Of a stretch of 56,817 nt of DNA, positions 8,325 through 18,442 are shown piece by piece. Each line of letters opens with the position of its first letter. The stretch's first letter is position 1. Origin of the DNA: Tritrichomonas foetus (lineage: Eukaryota > Parabasalia > Tritrichomonadida > Tritrichomonadidae). The translations under genes and the position numbers were made by a program. Location of the stretch: assembly GCA_001839685.1 (NCBI GenBank), contig MLAK01000601.1, forward strand, positions 37,646 through 94,462. Direction: 5' to 3'. The notes below the pieces were generated by a model that did no database searches, was not told where the DNA came from, and was given only the letters and a program-made list of their open reading frames with translations.

Positions 8325-8936
8325 ATGATGTCGAATTATCAACAAGTCGCAACAAACAATAGTAGTATCAAAAAAAGGATCAAATTTACAGAAGAAGAAG
8401 ATGATAAACTTAGACAACTCGTTCAACAATACGGCGAGTCGAATTGGGAAATGGTCGCAAAGTTGATGGAAGGAAGAAATGGAAGACAATGTAGAGAAAG
8501 ATATCGAAATTACTTAATTCCAGGATTTGTTAAAAATCAATGGACAGAGAAAGAGGATCAAATATTATTACAAAAGTATCACGAATACGGACCAAAGTGG
8601 ACAAAAATAATGAAATTTTTCGCTGGAAGATCAGCGGTAAATATTAAAAATCGTTTCAATTATTTTGTTATTCGCTATGATAACGAATACCAACAGAAAA
8701 ACAACATGGTCATATGCAACTCCAATGAAATGATTGAAACATCATCTCAAAATAAAAGTTCAATTGATTTCGATAAAAATCATAAACATTCAACTCAAGA
8801 ATCTCCTGAACGATTAAATAATGAATTGTACGAACCAAAAATCATTGTTAATGAATATGAGCCATTCTTCAACGAATATGAACAATTTGCTATTGATTCA
8901 GATTGGCAATTGGATCAGTTATCAATCGAGTTCTGA
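8325..8936 (+). CDS. R2R3 Myb DNA-binding protein
   Basis: A 203-residue protein with two Myb repeats at about residues 18-120. Repeat one has the Trp/hydrophobic core F..EEDDKLRQLVQQYG..NWEMVAKLMEGR and the recognition helix NGRQCRERYRNYL. Repeat two runs QWTEKEDQILLQKYHEYGPKW to NIKNRFNYF. The first Trp of repeat one is Phe, as is common in trichomonad Myb proteins. Such proteins bind Myb recognition elements and control adhesin and cell-cycle genes in Trichomonas vaginalis. The target here is unknown. The C-terminal 80 residues are polar and acidic, without a domain. An excellent Inr lies 43 bases upstream. Two ATG codons stand in tandem at the start, and the first is used. Confidence 0.93.
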   Translation: MMSNYQQVATNNSSIKKRIKFTEEEDDKLRQLVQQYGESNWEMVAKLMEGRNGRQCRERYRNYLIPGFVKNQWTEKEDQILLQKYHEYGPKWTKIMKFFAGRSAVNIKNRFNYFVIRYDNEYQQKNNMVICNSNEMIETSSQNKSSIDFDKNHKHSTQESPERLNNELYEPKIIVNEYEPFFNEYEQFAIDSDWQLDQLSIEF

Positions 8937-9294
8937 TAGTTTAATGAGAACAAATGCGAAATAAAGATGTAATGTCAGTGTTTTTGATGATTGTCTTTTT
9001 TGGATTTTTTTATCAATGATCTACTCATTAAAACATGTCATTTAATTTGTAAAAAAGATGAAAATGTTAGGAAACTCCATTCTATTGATCTGTCTGACCA
9101 ACAACCAAAAGAGAACTCTAAGAAAATAGTATTTTACTTCATGTTAATAAAAAGAAAGAATACTTTGTATTTCATTCTACTGAGATTGCCGGGAAAATCT
9201 CAAAGAATATGATCTTCAGATCACTTATTATAGAAAAAGTGAACAATTGAATGAAGTGGTGAATTTTAAGTTAAAATTTTTCACCATAAAAAAT
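8937..9294. other. Intergenic spacer
   Basis: A 358-base spacer. A 73-codon frame (8991-9212) exists, but it has no motif and poor codon character, so it is not called. TCACCATAAA at 9281-9290 just before the next ATG may act as an initiator. Confidence 0.45.
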
Positions 9295-11133
9295 ATGAAA
9301 ATCATCACGAAAGCTTCTGTTTCAGAAATCAACGAAAAACTCGAAAAACAACTTAAAGAACTCGACGATATCAATTATAAAGTCTGCCAGTGCAGCCAGG
9401 GCTTTGCTACAATTAATTCTCAAATGTGTGATTTTTATTCGTATTTGACGAAGATTTCGAATCAAATCCAGTCCCATTCAAGTGGTATTGAATTAAACAG
9501 TCCACAGGGCAACACTTCATCTCTTTTCAGTGAAGATTTAGTTTCGGGATATGAGCAAACTTCAGTCAAATTGGCAGACTTTGTTTCAAATTTTGCTTGT
9601 AAAACATTATGCGATGAATTTACGACGTCAAAGTTTTCCGAAATTCGCGACAGATTTTATCAAAATACAAAATCAGAAATACTCCCTGTTTTTCGATTTC
9701 ACCTTCCAAAAACGATTTTATATGAATTACACAAGACTAAAGTGAAATTTGATGCGTCGAAATACATTCAATTGGCTAATAAAAATGATTCCAATCAATC
9801 TTCGAACAAAAATTCCGAAGATCGGAAAAAAATTGAATCTGAGCATTTACAAAAATTTCTGAACTCATTAGATAATTCGAAGAAGACTCTTCTCGAGCGG
9901 AAATGCTCACTTTTAACATCGAATGAAGATTCGATAACTTTTTCAAAATATCCTCGACCAGATATGTTTTCAAAATATCCCAGATTTAATCAATATCTAC
10001 AAATTCATTCAAAGTTGAAAAATGCACTTGATACCATTGTTGAGTCTTTACAGCCATCATATGTTAAGATACAAAGAAAACAACAACAAATAAACATTCT
10101 TGTATCAGAACTCTCAAAATTATCTGTTGAGATGAGAAACAATCTCAAAAATTTAGAAGACATTGTCGAACAATTTACTAATGCAGAATGTTTCTATCGT
10201 AAAGTGTCTCTCATAAACAAAGCACATCAAGATTATGAATTTTTTGATCCATCAAATTATAAAGAAACTATTTTAAAGTGGTCAAATCAAGAAGAGCATT
10301 TTCTGAAACATTATTTATCATCATCCCAGAACAACAATAACTCAAATTCACCCAGTAAAAATAATACAAATGAGCCTCTTGATGTTTTAGGGAATCGCTC
10401 CGATTCTAAAAGCGGTGAAGATTATTTCATGTTAAAATCATTTTTCCATGCCACAATAAAAGATTGCAACCGACTTGATGAAGATAAACAATCACTAAAG
10501 AATAAACTTGCTTCTAAAACCCGCCTGGAAATCAACTTTCCCCAACGTTATCCTCGCCAAAAGTCAGATCCAGAACCAATATTGGTACGCGAAAGGAAAC
10601 ATTTTGAAGATACCACAAAAAGCGTCAATTGTGCATTCGAGTGCATCAATACTGACATTGAACATACAATTTCCGATCTAGCAAAAATTGAACAAGCTAC
10701 AACTGCTTTTTCTTCAATTCATTCATTCTTAAAATCGAGTTCAAATGTGAAAGAAAAAAATCCGATAAAAGAAAGTTTGAGAAATAAAACAAATTTATCA
10801 AGTAATAAACAAGGAAATGATTTTGAAGGAAGCTTTTTGACAAAGGCTACTTTTGATTGGACTAATCAAATCATTGATGAAATAAAGAAAAGTGTGGAAA
10901 AAAAGAAACAATATTTGGAAAGTCTTCAGAAAGAAATATCTAATGAAAAAGAATTCAAAATTCAAAATGTTTGCAAACATCAAAAAGCTTTTTGCATATC
11001 TAATTGTGGTCATACTTTTTGTGAGGAATGCCTAAATGAAGCCAAAAATGGAAAAGATTCGAATGAGCAGATGAAATGTCCAAATTGTAGGAAACCATTT
11101 TCTGAAAGTGATATTGTAAAGATTCAATGGTAG
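9295..11133 (+). CDS. Coiled-coil protein with C-terminal RING-like finger
   Basis: The frame is open from 9247 but begins there with TTG. The first ATG is at 9295, giving 612 residues. Most of the protein is helical and polar with coiled-coil character (about 5-60, 250-300, 420-550). The last 50 residues are a RING-like zinc finger: C-x10-C-G-H-T-F-C-x2-C-x15-C-x2-C (about 560-600), ending PFSESDIVKIQW. A long coiled coil with a RING at the extreme C-terminus is the layout of BRE1-type histone H2B ubiquitin ligases, so an E3 ligase role is likely but not specific. The expected first Cys of the RING (three residues before the first visible one) is Gln, which is unusual. FSKYPR occurs twice near residues 219-233, a small internal duplication. 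Confidence 0.75.
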   Translation: MKIITKASVSEINEKLEKQLKELDDINYKVCQCSQGFATINSQMCDFYSYLTKISNQIQSHSSGIELNSPQGNTSSLFSEDLVSGYEQTSVKLADFVSNFACKTLCDEFTTSKFSEIRDRFYQNTKSEILPVFRFHLPKTILYELHKTKVKFDASKYIQLANKNDSNQSSNKNSEDRKKIESEHLQKFLNSLDNSKKTLLERKCSLLTSNEDSITFSKYPRPDMFSKYPRFNQYLQIHSKLKNALDTIVESLQPSYVKIQRKQQQINILVSELSKLSVEMRNNLKNLEDIVEQFTNAECFYRKVSLINKAHQDYEFFDPSNYKETILKWSNQEEHFLKHYLSSSQNNNNSNSPSKNNTNEPLDVLGNRSDSKSGEDYFMLKSFFHATIKDCNRLDEDKQSLKNKLASKTRLEINFPQRYPRQKSDPEPILVRERKHFEDTTKSVNCAFECINTDIEHTISDLAKIEQATTAFSSIHSFLKSSSNVKEKNPIKESLRNKTNLSSNKQGNDFEGSFLTKATFDWTNQIIDEIKKSVEKKKQYLESLQKEISNEKEFKIQNVCKHQKAFCISNCGHTFCEECLNEAKNGKDSNEQMKCPNCRKPFSESDIVKIQW

Positions 11134-11489
11134 ACCTTTTTTTTTATATGTTTACTAATAAAAAATAGAAATGTGTGAATAATTTTTCCACTTTTTTTTT
11201 TTAAATTAAAAAAATGATTTTTTCATTCTAGAAATGAAGAAATAGTCTAGATCTCAATAATATCTTTAGAGTGATGCTTTCTAAGTTTGAAATTTAAAAA
11301 TTGAATCTCTTTGTTGGGTATGGACCTTGAATGATTCAAAGAAATACTGAGAAACATATCTTTTATGAAAATTATAGCTAGATATTAACAATGTCATGAC
11401 AATGAGAAAGTGTTGTTTCAAACAACTAGATGAATGATTGAATCAATTTTTGGTCAGTAAAACCAAAGAAGGCCAATTCAAAGGTTAAA
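11134..11489. other. Intergenic spacer
   Basis: A 356-base AT-rich spacer with homopolymer T and A runs and no gene. TCAATTTTTGGTCAG about 35-49 bases before the next ATG is a weak initiator candidate. Confidence 0.45.
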
Positions 11490-14400
11490 ATGTTTTTCGT
11501 GTTATTCCTTCCCTTATGCTTCAGTTATACCGGATTTTGTTATAATCCCTCAATAACCCAATGTACTTGCCCTAGTTACTTACTTGAAATTCCAAATTTT
11601 GATGATATTAATGAATCTCTGATCAACGAAACAGATGAAATCGAACTATTTTTATGCAACGACTTAACAACAGCCGCATCTTTAGTTTTATCTTCAATTG
11701 TTAACGACAGAATTTTAATAAATTCATCTTTAAGTTCATTTATTGCTGTTTCGTTCAACGAAAAAAGCAAGAAAGTCAGATTAAATGGCGTAAATGTGAT
11801 TTCAATTGAAAAAGAAATCGTCCTAGATGAAATTTCTATTATTCAGTCCAATATTTTTCCTGCCGTGTTCACCGAAAGCTTGCTTAAAGGCAACAGAAAA
11901 ATTCAAAACTTTATAAAAGGCCATTCAAAAAATCTTCTCTCTAATGGAAATCTGTCTTTAAAAGTCAATAAAATTGATTGTGATATTCAATCAATTGCTA
12001 ATTTTTATTTAATTGATACAACTCATGGAGTATTTGATGCAAACACCAAAATATCTGGAGAATTGGATCATCAAATTTTAATTAACTTGAACCCTCAAAA
12101 TGAAGAATCCCAAAACTCTCTGTTTTGTTTTTACACTTTGAATGGATTTTTTGAGAACTGTTATTTGAATGTTGGCATTTTCAGTGATGTTTTTACTTTT
12201 GATTCTGGTGAAATCATTTTTCAGAAGCCACCAAACGTTATTTGTCAAGTAAACATCATTCAAACAAATTATGCTGTACATTTAGTTGCAACAGATGAAT
12301 CTATTTTTAGATTTAATTTAAACAAGCCATATTTCATTATTGATTTAATTTCTAGTGATCCATTTTTTATGCCCGATTTTGATTTTTATGAACGAATTGG
12401 AAACCAATTTCAAATAAATATAAAAAATGATGGCGTAAGACTTGTTTTATCCAAATGCCATCTTTCTTTAAATTTAATAAATCAACATTCTCCAGAAACT
12501 GATGGAATTAAAGCTAGTGTTTATTTGGATCACCAAAATATTCAAATCGACTCTTTCAAAAGCCAAGGAAATTTCGAACTCAGCATTGACGGTTATATAT
12601 CAAGGAGTTCAAATAATGTAGCTAATTATAGTCTTCATATTCAAGAAACATCTATCAATAACTTTCAACTTAGTAAATTTGTTGTATTATCCAACTTAAT
12701 AACAACGACATTTACGGATCTTATTGTTAATGCAAAACTTTCAAACAGTACTCTTTATTTTCAAGGCCAAGGAGATTTCTATCTCTCTGGTTCATTCGAG
12801 CTTGATACTTGTCAAATCGATTTCACAAGCTTACATTTGAAAGACAAAGCAAAGATTTCTTATAATTTCTTATTATCATCACCTCCATTAATCACATGCA
12901 GGAATGTTGTAAATGATTTATTTATACCACTTGAAGTCAACTTTTTCTATTGTAATGATAAAGTTCCACAAGATGAAACAGCAGCCAGTTTTATCAACCA
13001 AGCAAGAAGTGTTTTATTTTTCAAATCTTTTAAGAAAGATGATTTTTACGTTCATTTAGATCCATATTGTAGAATTGATGGTTTTTCAGAATCACTTTCT
13101 TTAGTTGAATTTATTTTTGATGAAGAGCAAGGAAATTTATCTTTTTATTTAATTGATTTTCCATCAAAGGTAAATTCTGTTATTTGTTATGGGAAAGAAT
13201 GTTCAAATATTTCATTTTCTGAAGATGTTGTTATTAATTTTGATAATTCATCATCATTATCCGAAAAATGGACAACTAGAATTAGTTCATTCACCAATTC
13301 TTTCTCATTGTATTTGCTAGAAGAATTACCTGAAGATTTCTATTTTGATTTCAAGTTTGATTTATTAACTTCACTTCCTAGATTATCAGTGACAGTTATC
13401 AGTAGTTCAAAGCATAGATTTAGTATCAAAGCTGATGATTCAAGTGGAATCGATGAACTCGTTTTATACAATGTAATTCTTGATACACCAATTAAAGAGG
13501 TGAGAGAATGGAACTTTAATTGGCTTTTAATCGAAGGAGGCACAGAAATCACTGAAAATGCTGCTAAATATTTGAATTTCGAATATATTGGATATTTTGG
13601 TGTTGACATTTATTCATACAACTTCTTAAAACAGAAAGAAGTAGCAAGGAGCAAAATTCTCATTTTGCAATCTGGAAAGAAGAATTGTAATATTGATTAT
13701 ATAAATAGTACAACAGTTATTATTAATGATATTATAATTGAGCATGATAATAGATTCCAATATTATTTCCAATCTGACAATATTAAAGTTAGCAAAGGAA
13801 ATATGCACAAAATTATTAATTTAGACAATAAAGAATATTTGAGTGAAAATGATGTCCAATTAGAAAATCATCTTAATCAATTTAATGTAATTGATCCAAT
13901 GTCTTTGTTATCATTAAATTATTACAACAAACAATCAACTCGAAATGATTTAGAAAAGGTCCCAACAGTTCATACAAAACAGACTTTGGCAAATGGAGAT
14001 GATGGCTACTTCAATATAAACATGTATCTTTTCTCAACTTCATATGAAGGATCACTTACTATTGAAGGATTCTGGAATGAAAGTGAAAACCCAGCAATTT
14101 CTTTATTTGCTTCATCAATAAGTATTTTATATGTAAAAACAGAATCAGAAAATTTACCCATTAGTTTTAGCATAATGACAGACATGGTTGTTTATTTAAT
14201 GCCTGCATTAAATTCAACGATCAATAATATTTACATTCATTCACCTTTCATGCCAAGTTCACAAACTTTCTCAATTTATTGTCATGACTCAATCTCAAGA
14301 GTGAATATTAATAATTCGTTTTGTCCTTTTTATACAAATACTATTGTTCAATTTGAAAGTGAAATTTTCCATGTTCAAAACTTCACATTTTTAAATGATT

Positions 14401-14966
14401 CTGCATGCTATTTATTTGGTGGGACTTTTGAAAACTCCATTAAAATAATGCCTGGATCGATAGCAAGTTTCACTAACAGTCGTTTAAAGCAAGTAAAACG
14501 AATGGAATTTCTTTTCAGTGACAACCACATTCCGGTTTTACTTATTGAATCAAAAGAGGATGAAATTCCTCAGAAAATTGAAATAAATGGCGATTCTGGT
14601 TCAATAGGGGAGTATCCAATTATTGAAGGATCATCAATTATGTGCAGTGAAGTGTCTGAACGCATAGATATTACTTCTAAGACAGTTGAAACCTCAAACA
14701 CGACTGAAAAAGTTACAATTAAATGTGGTTCAGAAGGTGAAATTATTATGGTTATTGGTGGACATGATGATGAAAAAGATAATGATAAAGACAATAGGAG
14801 AAAATTAATGATAATTTTAATTATTTCCATTTCTTGTTTGCTTGCAATTTTGATAGTTACATTTGTAATTATAATTTATGTTAAAAAGAAGAAGAATCCT
14901 GTTCAACTCAAGGAAGACCTTTCCACACCATTAAATTCACAGTCTAGCGCATGGCAACGCTTCTAA
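11490..14966 (+). CDS. Large type I surface protein, family not recognised
   Basis: A 1158-residue protein. An N-terminal hydrophobic signal (FFVLFLPLCFSYTGFC) is followed by a Cys-containing start of the mature protein. The long ectodomain is rich in beta-type alternation, Asn and Ser, with many N-x-S/T sites. A single membrane span lies at about 1107-1131, followed by a 27-residue basic cytoplasmic tail beginning KKKKNP. This is the topology of trichomonad surface proteins. No leucine-rich BspA repeat and no F-S-x-S repeat is visible, so it belongs to neither common class. The short tail has no obvious internalisation motif. A function at the cell surface is inferred from topology alone. 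Next downstream is an unrelated exonuclease-RRM gene. Confidence 0.75.
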   Translation: MFFVLFLPLCFSYTGFCYNPSITQCTCPSYLLEIPNFDDINESLINETDEIELFLCNDLTTAASLVLSSIVNDRILINSSLSSFIAVSFNEKSKKVRLNGVNVISIEKEIVLDEISIIQSNIFPAVFTESLLKGNRKIQNFIKGHSKNLLSNGNLSLKVNKIDCDIQSIANFYLIDTTHGVFDANTKISGELDHQILINLNPQNEESQNSLFCFYTLNGFFENCYLNVGIFSDVFTFDSGEIIFQKPPNVICQVNIIQTNYAVHLVATDESIFRFNLNKPYFIIDLISSDPFFMPDFDFYERIGNQFQINIKNDGVRLVLSKCHLSLNLINQHSPETDGIKASVYLDHQNIQIDSFKSQGNFELSIDGYISRSSNNVANYSLHIQETSINNFQLSKFVVLSNLITTTFTDLIVNAKLSNSTLYFQGQGDFYLSGSFELDTCQIDFTSLHLKDKAKISYNFLLSSPPLITCRNVVNDLFIPLEVNFFYCNDKVPQDETAASFINQARSVLFFKSFKKDDFYVHLDPYCRIDGFSESLSLVEFIFDEEQGNLSFYLIDFPSKVNSVICYGKECSNISFSEDVVINFDNSSSLSEKWTTRISSFTNSFSLYLLEELPEDFYFDFKFDLLTSLPRLSVTVISSSKHRFSIKADDSSGIDELVLYNVILDTPIKEVREWNFNWLLIEGGTEITENAAKYLNFEYIGYFGVDIYSYNFLKQKEVARSKILILQSGKKNCNIDYINSTTVIINDIIIEHDNRFQYYFQSDNIKVSKGNMHKIINLDNKEYLSENDVQLENHLNQFNVIDPMSLLSLNYYNKQSTRNDLEKVPTVHTKQTLANGDDGYFNINMYLFSTSYEGSLTIEGFWNESENPAISLFASSISILYVKTESENLPISFSIMTDMVVYLMPALNSTINNIYIHSPFMPSSQTFSIYCHDSISRVNINNSFCPFYTNTIVQFESEIFHVQNFTFLNDSACYLFGGTFENSIKIMPGSIASFTNSRLKQVKRMEFLFSDNHIPVLLIESKEDEIPQKIEINGDSGSIGEYPIIEGSSIMCSEVSERIDITSKTVETSNTTEKVTIKCGSEGEIIMVIGGHDDEKDNDKDNRRKLMIILIISISCLLAILIVTFVIIIYVKKKKNPVQLKEDLSTPLNSQSSAWQRF

Positions 14967-15185
14967 TAATTGGTCAATGTTCTTCATATTTAGGTAATAA
15001 GAAAGTTATTATTATTATTATATTTTATACTAAAGATAAAAAATATTGATAAACTTTTTTATATTTGAATTCAATTAGGCGTTTTAAAAGCCTCAAAAAT
15101 AGATTTTTAGTTTTAGAATCGTGGCAGAATTTCCTGGTTCAATTGAATTGTGAGATATATTGTATGCTTTACAAAAGTGGTTAGG

Positions 15186-15198
15186 TCACTTTTTTTTA
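15186..15198 (+). promoter_or_regulatory. Inr-like element abutting the start codon
   Basis: TCACTTTTTTTTA matches the trichomonad Inr at 11 of 13 positions, and its last A is the A of the ATG at 15198. If used, the 5' UTR would be about ten bases, which is normal for trichomonads. This also argues for the 15198 start rather than the upstream GTG at 15150. Confidence 0.5.
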
Positions 15199-18100
15199 TG
15201 AATGAAGTTATTACTTTTCATGAATCAAATAATTCAATATCATCATATGAAACTATACCATGTCCAATAAATACTAGCTTTTCAGTAGAATTTTTCCCAG
15301 GAAAAATAACAAAAATATTTTTAATTTCTAATGAATCAGAAACTCTCAAAAATCTTCTTGATGAAATTGATGATGGTAAAAATATAGCAATTGATCTCGA
15401 ATGGGAAAAAGAATTGAGCTTATTGCAATTATGTTCCAGCCATTTCTGTTTATTAATTCGATTAATTTCTCATGAAAATGACCAAATTCTGATTGACTTT
15501 TTAAATAATCATTATTTTTATGGAAAAGGAATGCATAATGATAAAAAAATGCTTCTTAGATATTTTGGATCAAGCTTTTCAAAAAGGTTCGAAGATATTA
15601 GTACAACAAGATTGTCACCTTATAATTTAAGCCAAAATTTCAATGAAATGACGAAAAAATTTGCTGGTGAACCAACAACCAACTTCAAGGTAATAGAAAT
15701 GACCAAAAGTGATTGGTCACTAAATGAATTAAGTTATCGTCAAGTTTTTTATGCAGCATTTGATGTTGTTGCACTTTTTTACTGTTATCCAAACTTTCCT
15801 CCACCAAAAATGAATGATTCAAATAAAAGCAAACCAAAGAAAGAAATCAAAACTTTTAATCACCAAAATAATGAAAATTTGGGTGAGAATAATATGAAAA
15901 ATAGAGCGAAATCAAAAGGAAAAACTCAAAAAATGAATTTATCGGTTGTTTTTAAACCCCGAGAAATGAAAAAAGAATTTTTTTATTTAATTAATAATTA
16001 TCAAGGTATTACTGACAAGATAATTTTACGAAAAATTTTCTCAAATATTGATTTTATTTCATCTTTTTGTGTTCAATCATATAGTTTTTTGTTTATTGGA
16101 AGTTTTTCGCCAATATATGACTTTTCTCCCCTATTTGTTACAAAAAATAGTTATGATGCAAATGATTATTCCAAATATTTTCAAAAAACTCAAGATGATA
16201 ATGAAAGTATAGAAAATAAATCAAATAATGAAATTGATGAAAATAGTGTCAATAAGGAAATTTGTTTTAGTAAAAATGAGTTCCAAAATACTAGATGTGA
16301 TAACAAAATGTGCAATGGCAAAGAAAATATAGAATTATCTGTAAAAATGAATAGTTTTCTTTTAAAAGAACCCATTAAGCCAATGGAGCATAGTGGAATT
16401 ACTGAGATAGGAAAAGATATTTTTCTTTTACCATTCGTTCCATTTGAATTGTGCAATGATACTGATGTATTGTTTATCGATAAATTACCATCAATTATTT
16501 CAGATGAAAAAATTCTTGAAGATTTAATTTATTGTTTTGGGTTTGATCACTTATTAGGGAAAATTGGTTCAAATTCGTGTAGGATTGAGCCAAGGAATGC
16601 AGAATTATCAAGAAGAATCCGAACATTTATCCCATTTATAAACATTAATCAACAATTGATGGAATTATATGAATATCCAACTTTTATTCCAACCACAAAA
16701 ATAACAAATATACCATCAACTTTTACAACAGCTGATATGGAAAAGATTTTTCCAACTATGACACATTGTGAATTTATTTTGAAAAGAAATAAGGATGATC
16801 GTCAAACAGCATTAGTGAAATTTTCGACTTCAGATGAAAGAAATTCTTTTATATCCAAATATAATCATGTTGTTCTAGAAAATGATATTGAAGAGCTTTT
16901 GATGATTCCTTATACAGATGATGTTCATTTAAGATATATACGTTCATATGAATTAACAGTAGATTGTGTTAATAAAATTCATGGAAATAATTTGAAACTG
17001 TCTGATATTTACCAAATTTTTGGTCAATATGGAAATATCATTCAAGTCAATTTTGATAAAAGATTTAATAACTTTCATGTTTTATTTTATCGTAAATGTG
17101 ATGCAATAAAAGCGCATGATGAAATAAATAAAACTTCAGAAAAAACTGGAATTTCCACCTTTTTCCATCCTGATGGTTCCACAATAATTGTTCGTGACTT
17201 ACCAATGGATGTTCAAGAACATGAAGTAATCGGCATGTTTTCTTCCATTGGAGAAATTACCAACTTAGTTTTTCGTGATTTAACTCCAATGAATATATTA
17301 AGTGTTGTTGATATTTTTATGAACTCAAAAGAAGATGCACAAGAAGCAAAAAGGAAAATGAATAAAATTAAAGTTCATAACACCTCAATTCATGTTTCCA
17401 TTCGAATGAGAGAAGATATGGCTGATTGGAAAATGTCACAAAGAAATCAATGGATTAAATTTGAACCAAATCAATTTTCTTCTCTTGCAGAGATAAAAGA
17501 GAAAACTATCAAATATGGAAAAATTATTGATTATAATTATTATAATGATCATTTCTTAATAATGCTTGATGATCAAGATCAAGCCAAATTATGTACTGAA
17601 GAATTGAATGCCTCATTACCAACATATCAAGAATTTGTGAATGAAACGAATAATTCTAATGAGCTGGAAATCATTAAGAGGCCATCAATTCCAGGAAATC
17701 CAACAGGACCTAAAGAATGTGCTATATTAATTGATCCAATTCCAGATTCAATGACCGTAGAGTTTATTGAATCGATTTTAAAGGAAAATACATCTGATTT
17801 AGAAATTAGTGTTGGAACATCCGTGAAATATTCACCATATAATAGATTGGTGATTTATTCACCTAGTAATAAAGTAACAAAAAAAGTTTACACACTTTTA
17901 GTGAATTCAGAATTTGAAGGATCATATTTGAGGCCTCAAAAAGTTGATGTTGAAGATTTAGAAGATCCACCTCCTAAAAAGAAGCACATTGTCAAATTTG
18001 AAGGTTATGAAGTTAGGAATCCAGTTGTTATTGTCGATCCTCTCCCAGATGAATACTCTGAAAATGATGTTCGAGATTTAATAACTGATTTAAAGACTTT

Positions 18101-18275
18101 TGAAATGATAATTTGTGGGTCTTCTATCACTCCGTTAAAACGAAGAGCGGTCATTTTTCCAAAACAGGCATCAGAAAGACGAATAATTATCAAAGCTTTA
18201 TCACAAAAAATTCATAATAATGGATATTTACATGTTTATAAAGTCAAATACGATTCAATTCCACCATCATTATGA
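15198..18275 (+). CDS. DEDDy 3'-5' exonuclease fused to multiple RRM-like domains
   Basis: 1025 residues. The N-terminal 200 residues are an RNase D/WRN-type 3'-5' exonuclease with all catalytic positions visible. Exo I is IAIDLEWE (Asp66, Glu68), Exo II is GKGMHNDKKML (Asp115), and Exo III is YAAFD (Tyr185, Asp189), preceded by the typical W.LNELS. After a basic linker (about 205-270) and a less clear segment come about six RRM-like beta-alpha-beta units, at about 495-580, 578-660, 660-741, 750-815, 839-916 and 940-1018. The third is the clearest (TIIVRDLPMDVQEHEVIGMF). The expected activity is metal-dependent 3'-to-5' trimming or decay of RNA, with the RRMs giving substrate choice. I know of no standard family with this order. 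No localisation signal is seen. The ATG at 15198 is preferred because an Inr abuts it. The frame is continuous, with no sign of a fusion artefact. Confidence 0.85.
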   Translation: MNEVITFHESNNSISSYETIPCPINTSFSVEFFPGKITKIFLISNESETLKNLLDEIDDGKNIAIDLEWEKELSLLQLCSSHFCLLIRLISHENDQILIDFLNNHYFYGKGMHNDKKMLLRYFGSSFSKRFEDISTTRLSPYNLSQNFNEMTKKFAGEPTTNFKVIEMTKSDWSLNELSYRQVFYAAFDVVALFYCYPNFPPPKMNDSNKSKPKKEIKTFNHQNNENLGENNMKNRAKSKGKTQKMNLSVVFKPREMKKEFFYLINNYQGITDKIILRKIFSNIDFISSFCVQSYSFLFIGSFSPIYDFSPLFVTKNSYDANDYSKYFQKTQDDNESIENKSNNEIDENSVNKEICFSKNEFQNTRCDNKMCNGKENIELSVKMNSFLLKEPIKPMEHSGITEIGKDIFLLPFVPFELCNDTDVLFIDKLPSIISDEKILEDLIYCFGFDHLLGKIGSNSCRIEPRNAELSRRIRTFIPFININQQLMELYEYPTFIPTTKITNIPSTFTTADMEKIFPTMTHCEFILKRNKDDRQTALVKFSTSDERNSFISKYNHVVLENDIEELLMIPYTDDVHLRYIRSYELTVDCVNKIHGNNLKLSDIYQIFGQYGNIIQVNFDKRFNNFHVLFYRKCDAIKAHDEINKTSEKTGISTFFHPDGSTIIVRDLPMDVQEHEVIGMFSSIGEITNLVFRDLTPMNILSVVDIFMNSKEDAQEAKRKMNKIKVHNTSIHVSIRMREDMADWKMSQRNQWIKFEPNQFSSLAEIKEKTIKYGKIIDYNYYNDHFLIMLDDQDQAKLCTEELNASLPTYQEFVNETNNSNELEIIKRPSIPGNPTGPKECAILIDPIPDSMTVEFIESILKENTSDLEISVGTSVKYSPYNRLVIYSPSNKVTKKVYTLLVNSEFEGSYLRPQKVDVEDLEDPPPKKKHIVKFEGYEVRNPVVIVDPLPDEYSENDVRDLITDLKTFEMIICGSSITPLKRRAVIFPKQASERRIIIKALSQKIHNNGYLHVYKVKYDSIPPSL

Positions 18276-18442
18276 TTTCAAATTGATATCATTTTGAATG
18301 AAAGAAAATTTTGCGGATTCTTTCAATTATTTTTCTTTCTGAGTGAACAATGTGCACTATTCTGATGATTCCAAAAATCTTCATTCACTAGTTATCTGGT
18401 CAATGTATTTTATAATTGAATTCTAAGAATTTAAAAAAAATT

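Noticed and set aside
8991..9212. 73-codon plus-strand frame
   Set aside because: Its composition is that of AT-rich spacer; it has no motif and no distinct start context.
15150..15197. GTG start for the exonuclease-RRM gene
   Set aside because: Eukaryotic nuclear genes start at ATG, and an Inr-like element ends at the ATG at 15198. The same logic moved the starts of the genes at 9295, 18443, 20587 (minus), 21256, 29525, 35798 (minus) and 53189 (minus).
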